Shown piece after piece: positions 58,081-64,000 of a stretch of DNA of 64,000 nt; the stretch's first letter is position 1, and each line of letters starts with the position of its first letter. The DNA comes from Patiria miniata (lineage: Eukaryota; Echinodermata; Asteroidea; Valvatida; Asterinidae). The position numbers and the translations under genes were made by a program. The stretch lies in the NCBI RefSeq assembly GCF_015706575.1, contig NW_024037065.1, forward strand, positions 2,914,001-2,978,000, given 5' to 3'. The notes under the pieces are model-generated. The model did no database searches, was not told the DNA's origin, and saw only the letters and a list, made by a program, of their open reading frames with translations.

Positions 58081-59882
58081 TTGAAAAAAAATCCTTTTAC
58101 TGTTCTGACAGATAATAACCCCCTGTCTTATCTGAAAACGGCAAAGTTAGGCGCATGCGAAATGCGCTGGGTTGCGCCGCTAGCAGCTTTCACATTCGAG
58201 GTAAAGTTCAGGTCGGGCGTGAGTAATCGTTGTGCAGATACCCTAAGCCGTTACCCTGGTCATTCCTCCCCCGAGGAGACCGAAGAGGTAATGCGAGATA
58301 AGTTTCATTCCACAATAGTGCAATTAGAGCGTATCAGGGCGCGTAAACACCTAGAACAGACGGAAGATTGGGCTGAGAGGGCTTAGGGCCCCCTGGTGTT
58401 TTCCCATCATGGACAGCCGAACAGTTGACTGCTCTCCGAAGGGCAGATCCAACTTTGAGGTTCATTTGGAAGCGCTGGGATGACAAATGGAAACATGGGG
58501 AGACTTATGATTCTGCGCGTGGCGAGCCCGAGGAAGTAAAGTTTTGGCTCTGCCCATGGCAATGACCGCGAATCATTGAGCAAGATGGCGTTCTCTGCCG
58601 TCGCGTTGTGGATCCTTTGCATGGGGAATTAGATCAAATTATGTTGGCTTAGAGTTTACAGCCTAGAGCTTTGACAGGATGCCATGATAAGTGGGGACAT
58701 CAGGGTGTAACAAGAACCTGCTCTCTGCTTAGACGGAGGGTTTATTGGCCCAAAATGGCAGCTGCTGTGCGTAAGCATGTCGGTAAATGTAGGCAGTGTA
58801 TTATAGCTAAGGCTGCTGAGCCCCAGACAAGAACACCCATGCGCCATCTTATTGCATTCAAGCCACTAGAGGTGTTAGCTATCGACTTTGTAAAGGTTGA
58901 TCGAGGACACGGTGGTTACGAGGACGTCCTCGTAATGACTGATGTGTTTACAAAGTTTGTTCAAGCTGTCCCCTGTAAAAATCAGCAGGCAGTTAGGGTT
59001 GCAAGGGCCCTGCGAGATCACTGGTTCACTAAATTTGGCATTCCCCATCGGTTGCATAGTGATCAGGGGCGTAATTTTGAAGGAGATGTGGTCAGAGAAC
59101 TATGCACGCTGTATGGTGTAAAGAAAACTAGAACTACACCGTATCATCCGGAAGGCAACGCTCAGGCTGAGCGGTTCAACCGTACCATGTTCGGGCTAAT
59201 CAGATCAATAGACGAGCCTGAGTGGCGGAAGTGGCCAGCTATGCTTCCTCACCTTGTATTCGTTTACAACACAACCCGACATTGTACAACAGGTATAGCA
59301 CCTTACACTCTAATGTTTGGGCGAGAGCCCGCCATTCCCTTAGATCAGATGCTAGGTCGGTCCAACAGTAGCTGGGATCAAGACTTTGTTAATGAACAGT
59401 CCAAATTGTTGCTGGGGATCGTGTTCGAGATCGGGTAGTCAAGAGATCTAACCAGAATAAAATGGCATATAACTCTAAAGCTAATGCAAAGCCCATTAGT
59501 ATTGGCGCGCAGGTTTTGAAAAGAAAATGTGCCTTCAGTGGCCGCCACAAGCTGCAAGATAAGTACGAGCATGACACAGGGATGTGTATAAAATCCGTCC
59601 AATGACAGGGGGACCAGAGGTGACTATCAAAAGGAAATATTTGCGCATAGATCCCACGACCGAGAGTGATCCCGACTCTGATAAACATAGCGACGAATCA
59701 GATGACGATTCGGATTGGGAGTTTGCCCCTGAACCCATAGAAAACCTTGGAGGGGTTGGCAATGAAGAAGTAGGGGAGCCACGTTGTGGCTCTAATGAGC
59801 CATTGCCCATGCGTCAGTCTCAAAGGGTCAATAAAGGGGTGCATGGAAACCCGTACCATCTTCTTCGGTCAGTGCTAAGTTA
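58081..59882 (+). pseudogene. Gypsy RNase H end and integrase, 5'-truncated
   Basis: 58081-58250 encodes the RNase H end (TVLTDNNPLSYL, FEVKFRSGVSNRCADTLSRY). After stops near 58384 and 58650, 58671-59438 encodes integrase: GHQGVTRTC...CRQCIIAKA (zinc domain), LEVLAIDFVKVDRG, LHSDQGRNFEGD, HPEGNAQAERFNRTM (all three DDE residues) and FGREPAIPLDQML. A shift near 59425 leads to GRHKLQDKYEHDTG, and another to RPMTGGPEVTIKRKYLRID with an acidic tail ending at 59882. Reverse transcriptase, gag and the 5' LTR are absent. Confidence 0.85.
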
Positions 59883-60319
59883 ATCTGATTCTTGACTCTT
59901 TGACGTAAGTTTGTAAAATTACTAGTGATAGTTAAGGTAATACTTATGTTTTTGGATTTTTGTTTATTCTGAACAGGGCTGCAGAAAGTCTTTGGTGATA
60001 ACTCTGGGGAAGGACTGGGGAATCCAGCTCTCACAGAGTGCCCGCCCGACTTGACAGCACTTCCCGGTTCTTCATTAGCGTATGTCTGGTTTGCCCGGTG
60101 GATTGCAGAAAGTCAGGAGGCTGTCTTGTCGGAAAGTCTTGGGGCATCCAGTTTTCGCGACGACACGCCTGACTGGAGAGCACCACCGAGCATTCCGGTC
60201 GCGGGCGGACTGACATTTCAATGGTCATTACTGGTGGGAACTTTGATTTGAGCATTGAAAAGTGGCTTTGATACTTTGTATTTCCTACCCAAATAATATT
60301 TTATTGTTAAAAAAATAAA

Positions 60320-60694
60320 ATGGGTTTTGTCCTCTTCGGGCATAGTTTTGTGAAACGCTTGCAGATGAAGCGAGGTTGTCAGTTTGTACAAGAGTTATCC
60401 AAGAGGGACATTAATCCAGAGGCAGTAGTGTTCCTACCAGTGATACCTCGGACGGGAAGTTTACGGGGTGGCCAGGTTTCCCTTGAAGAATTTAATAATC
60501 GGGTGGAGAGATTCAATGATCTTATGCAACTGTCAACTTTTGTTGAAGATCGCTGGTGGTTATGGCAGCATAGGGGACTGAGAAATCCTAGGTATAACCT
60601 CGACGGCGTTCACCTAAATGTGGCCGGAATGGCACAGTATGAAAGAACATTGCGGCAGTTGGTGAAGTTCTTTGAATCTCGCATTTGGGTATAA
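60320..60694 (+). CDS. Small SGNH-hydrolase-like protein
   Basis: The 124-residue frame starts MGFVLFGHSFVKRLQMKRG, where GHSF sits in the place of the GDS serine block, and ends with LDGVHLNVAGMAQYERTLRQ, which matches the terminal D-x-x-H block of SGNH/GDSL hydrolases. The middle has lost the usual GxND block, and the frame is shorter than normal (about 180-200), so an internal deletion is likely. It follows a gypsy integrase by 440 bp on the same strand and may be a 3' accessory gene of that element. A diverged duplicate of its last codons lies near 60830-60853. Enzyme activity is unproven. Confidence 0.45.
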   Translation: MGFVLFGHSFVKRLQMKRGCQFVQELSKRDINPEAVVFLPVIPRTGSLRGGQVSLEEFNNRVERFNDLMQLSTFVEDRWWLWQHRGLRNPRYNLDGVHLNVAGMAQYERTLRQLVKFFESRIWV

Positions 60695-60853
60695 ATTTCG
60701 GAATACATATATGTTGCCGTCAGAAATGTCATATTTGTAAGTTATAAGAAATCAAGGTTATTCGATGGTTCTTGTACTAAAAAAAAAAGGGATGTTACTG
60801 TATGAGATAACTGTCCGACAGCTGTTGAAATTCTTTGAGTTTCGTATCTGGTA

Positions 60854-62427
60854 GTTTGAAGATTATTGTTAGCAGACGTTCTGCAGTTTGATTTCAAGTG
60901 TATAACATAATCAGGCATGAGATCTTGCACATGATTGTTATCGTTTGTTTTGTAGTTATCGGAACAATGTGCGTTTGAAGTTGAAGGAAAACGTAATAGT
61001 TCACAATAGCGATTTAAGTAATGTTTATAATTCATGATAAGTTGTAAGTTTGTTGTTAGATGAAGGCGCTCCATACTGTTAAACATTAATAAGTTGTTGC
61101 AAGGATACTCACCGATTGTTTAATATTCAATCGATCTTCGAGAGCCGATTGTCCCAGTAGGGGAGATTGCGGTGAAATTATTTTGGGGCGGCTTATGGTT
61201 GCGACATAAATTATGATCAATAGAGGGTGCTAAATATGATTACCAGTCGGTCCCGATGCCGATCTAAAAATATACCAGTATCTGGGCAGACGGGCCGAGG
61301 TCACCATGTCAGGCCACAGGTGGCCGGGGACTAAGTTGTTACAATTGTATTGACTTGAGATGGCTAGGAGGGTTGGAGCGTGGAGTATTTAAAGAATGGA
61401 GGAAAATGGAATAAAGAAAATGGCTCCAAAATAATTGTGAAACAGAAACAGCGTGATTGTGTTTTTGTTCGAGTTCAGCGGAGATTTATACCCGCCCCTC
61501 GCTTCACAGTGATATACTACAGATATAATATCATGCAATATTTTGGGGGTGTTAAGTTTTCATTGGCCTGACTGAACTGTTATCCCATCTAACCACTAAA
61601 GTGTGTTTTGGTTTTCTTGTGAAAAAGCCGCCCCCTCATAGTCATAGTCACTGAAAAACAAAATCTTGACTGAAACCAATAATTGTAGTGTCAACTTTAC
61701 GGCCGTTTCACCCCGCATCGCGCAACGCAAATGAAGTGTTTGTGCTTATCGTGTTTGAGTTTATTTACTCCAATCATGGTCATGGTCCTTAAACAAAGAT
61801 GGCGGCGCTATTTTACGTCGCGATGATCGTAAAACTAGGAAGAGAAAGTTTAATTTCTGACCAAAATAGAACATTAAAAAATATTTCAATCTATGAAAAA
61901 AATGTTTATTATTAAATTCTTTGTATTTTGTGTGGTAATTATCCATTTCAATTGTAAAAATTGTCTCCCGTGTGTGATAAAATGATGAAACGCCCGGTGG
62001 GGAAAAAGAGGTTTTATTTTGCTTGCAAACTGAGTGAAAATAAGTTTTGTGGAAGTAATGACCAAAGTTTTTGGTAAAAAAAAAAATACTTTTCTTAATT
62101 TACTTTTGATTTTTCTTACTGAGGGCAGCTGTTTTTAGTAAGTTATGAGCAACGAAACTTGTGCGATTTCACGGCACCGTTCTATGCAGATATGAGTTTT
62201 GCACGCAAAAACGAATTCGTTTGCACGGGTTCATTTGCACACGTACACGCACCCACACGTACAATACGTAGCTGTGTGGCGCGAAATTCAACAATGTAAG
62301 CAAACTCACTTCACTGCCGCGCCGTGTATAGCAATGGTGGCACAGCGTACGGAGGTACTGCAGGTGTTTGTCCATTTCTTTTGTTTTATTTTCGTCTCAA
62401 ATTACGGAGTACCATCAGTCTGTTTAG
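60854..62427. other. Non-coding DNA before the RAG1-N-like gene
   Basis: No gene was recognised. A purine-rich CAGTAGGGGAGATTG lies at 61154, and may or may not be a polypurine tract for the gypsy fragment. Just before 62428 a CTGTTTAG acceptor is present. Confidence 0.4.
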
Positions 62428-63829
62428 TCACAATTGTGCCGTGTTTGTGGGAGGAGACTAGAAACAGCCAAACAAAAGTGAGAGGGTAAGAGCTGCACCA
62501 GACCTGTGCACTGTGCTGATCACAGAAAAGAAATATACAGTGTGTTTCAAATGAGTACGTGGGAGGATAAGGCACAAATACACCCACAATTTGTCTGTTA
62601 GAAATGCTCAAGAACCTTGTGGTATGCGAAAAATGGGGACAGAATTGGTAAGACTGGCCAATGTGAGATTTGTGATGTGTTCATGAAACAAGGGGATGGA
62701 GGCCAATAACCTAAGCGAATTCGAATATGTAGTCTGTCAGCAACGGTAAAACTGTCAGCCACTTACTAGAACTGTGTGGCAAATCCTCAGAAGAAGAGAG
62801 CATTTTTACATGCCCTATCTGCCAGTGCATACTCAGCACTCCTACTATTCAAACACCATGTGAACATAACTTTTGTTCTGCATGCCTGGCTAAAAGGTTC
62901 CAGTACAACTCTAAGCCAGAGGTCCCATGTCCAGTGTGTAAGCTGCTTGTATATTACTCTGAGGTATCCCCCTGCCCACGAGTGCTTCGACTTCAGTTTA
63001 GCAGCTTTATTATAACTTGTTCAAAATGTGGATCCATGGGAAAACTTGACAAAATGTTTGAACACAAATGCCCCTCAAAAGTGGCTAGATGCCACTGTCA
63101 CTGTCTTAAGCATTCATTGTGCCCGGTGTAATAACACCACCCTCCCAAACACAAGAGTCAGAAATCACGAAGGCGGCCAAACTTCTTGAACATGTGGCTT
63201 CAAAACACGAGAAAGGGGCTCCAATTCCACCACAAATTGAAGCCGCTTCTGACAAATGGACTTGGCACAAATTGCAGATCAGTGGAACAGCTCAACTTAA
63301 GACTCGTGGAAGGGTAAGTACACTAAAATGCATCTTTTATGTTCACATTTATTTCACAGCAATTAATCTCTTTGTTTGCAAACAGCTTATAATGTTATTT
63401 AATGGAATAATTTCGTAATAATGAAAAAGTAAATTGATTTAGCAGAACAGAAAGTACATTGATTCTCACAAACCCAACTGTACAAAACGTACACTTTTAT
63501 TTACATATTATTTACACTTTAAAACAAAAATGGTTTCCAGTTTGTGTAATGATACAACATTAAACTACTGATTAAGTATTCCAAGATACATGCACTTATT
63601 TCATTCCTTAACCGGTTAAATTAATAGCAAATAACAGTGAGACTGATGAAGTGTATGATTGACACTTTTGTTTATTTATTTTCAGCCTGCCTGTGTACAA
63701 CTGAAACGGCAGAGTGCAAAACAATCCAGCAGTGAGACTGTTAACTCAAAACAGCCACCTGATGTCTCCTTAGCAATGATGAGGGATTGTCAGCTTGCAT
63801 GGGAGCAGATTCGGAAACTCCGAAGCTAA
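62428..63829 (+). pseudogene. RAG1 N-terminal-like zinc/RING protein, broken
   Basis: Piece 1 (62428-62712) encodes CRVCGRRLETAKQK, DHRKEIYSVFQ, IHPQFVC-stop-KCSRTLWY and CEICDVF, interrupted by three in-frame stops. Piece 2 (about 62764-63131), in another frame, encodes a C3HC4 RING: CPICQCIL, CEHNFCSACLAKRF, CPVCKLL, followed by LRLQFSSFIITCSKCGS and FEHKCPS. The order of RING then C2H2-type finger matches the zinc dimerisation region of RAG1. Piece 3 (about 63122-63313) encodes TKAAKLLEHVASKH and DKWTWHKLQISGTAQLK and ends at GTAAGT; exon 63686-63829 ends WEQIRKLRS and a stop, phases agreeing. No RAG1 core (DDE recombinase) follows within the window. It resembles N-RAG-type proteins described from molluscs. 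Two frameshifts and three stops make it a pseudogene unless the assembly is wrong. Confidence 0.6.
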
Positions 63830-64000
63830 TTTTGATTTGGTTCTTTTACATCAGGGTGATCATTTCTAAAATTGAAAATTACACAAATCAAAATACAGGT
63901 TTTTGTATGTGAATCATGTTTTGCCATAATTTACCTTATTTCAAACATTAAGCCTATAAGTTTCGTGTGGAAAACAAATAGTTTAACACAGACATTTCTA

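Noticed and set aside
56594..63829. One gene joining the exon at 56594 to the RAG1-N-like exon at 62428
   Set aside because: The donor leaves phase 2 while the acceptor needs phase 0, and a gypsy fragment and MITE lie between.

Overview
The window is eukaryotic. Reading frames are split by introns with GT-AG borders, intergenic DNA is long and AT-rich, and mobile DNA is dense. Ty3/gypsy and DIRS-like retroelements, RAG1-N-like zinc fingers, SAMD3-like genes and a DUF6589-type/RecQ gene pair together suggest a marine invertebrate. An echinoderm, hemichordate, amphioxus or lophotrochozoan would fit, but the phylum cannot be fixed from sequence alone. No rRNA, CRISPR array or bacterial operon is visible.

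Layout. 1-7 kb: non-coding DNA with a tRNA-like head inside an inverted repeat, a nested foldback (1949-3965) broken by a 654 bp MITE with a 4 bp target duplication, a G/C-rich minisatellite (6.2-6.7 kb) and one possible acidic exon. 8757-18384: the most interesting unit, a 9.6 kb element with short terminal inverted repeats (CAACCTCGT...) and a perfect 10 bp flanking direct repeat. It holds two convergent genes: an intact seven-exon gene for a 994-residue DUF6589-like protein with an N-terminal zinc finger, and an intact single-exon 492-residue RecQ-type helicase. 19026-19850: a near-perfect 825 bp palindrome. 20.3-26.5 kb: two decayed intronless genes facing each other, a C2H2 family protein (+) and a long zinc-finger/PIN-like family protein (-).

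26.9-44.1 kb: minus-strand retroelements. There is an LTR-like block, a gypsy element missing its integrase (5' LTR 33758-34358), and a nearly full gypsy (35200-43053) inserted into a DIRS-like element whose two halves lie on either side. Both gypsy regions have a separate 3' reading frame with two C2H2 zinc fingers. 44.8-53.1 kb: a decayed SAMD3-like gene with a 5'-truncated plus-strand gypsy in an intron; this gypsy carries a PHD finger between RNase H and integrase. 57-61 kb: a 362 bp MITE, a 5'-truncated gypsy integrase and an SGNH-hydrolase-like frame. 62.4-63.8 kb: a broken gene resembling the N-terminal zinc/RING region of RAG1, without the recombinase core.

How the parts relate: most coding sequence here belongs to mobile or repeated families rather than to host genes. 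The RecQ/DUF6589 unit is the only one that looks whole and has both ends defined. Identifications rest on motif recognition by eye; no database search was possible.
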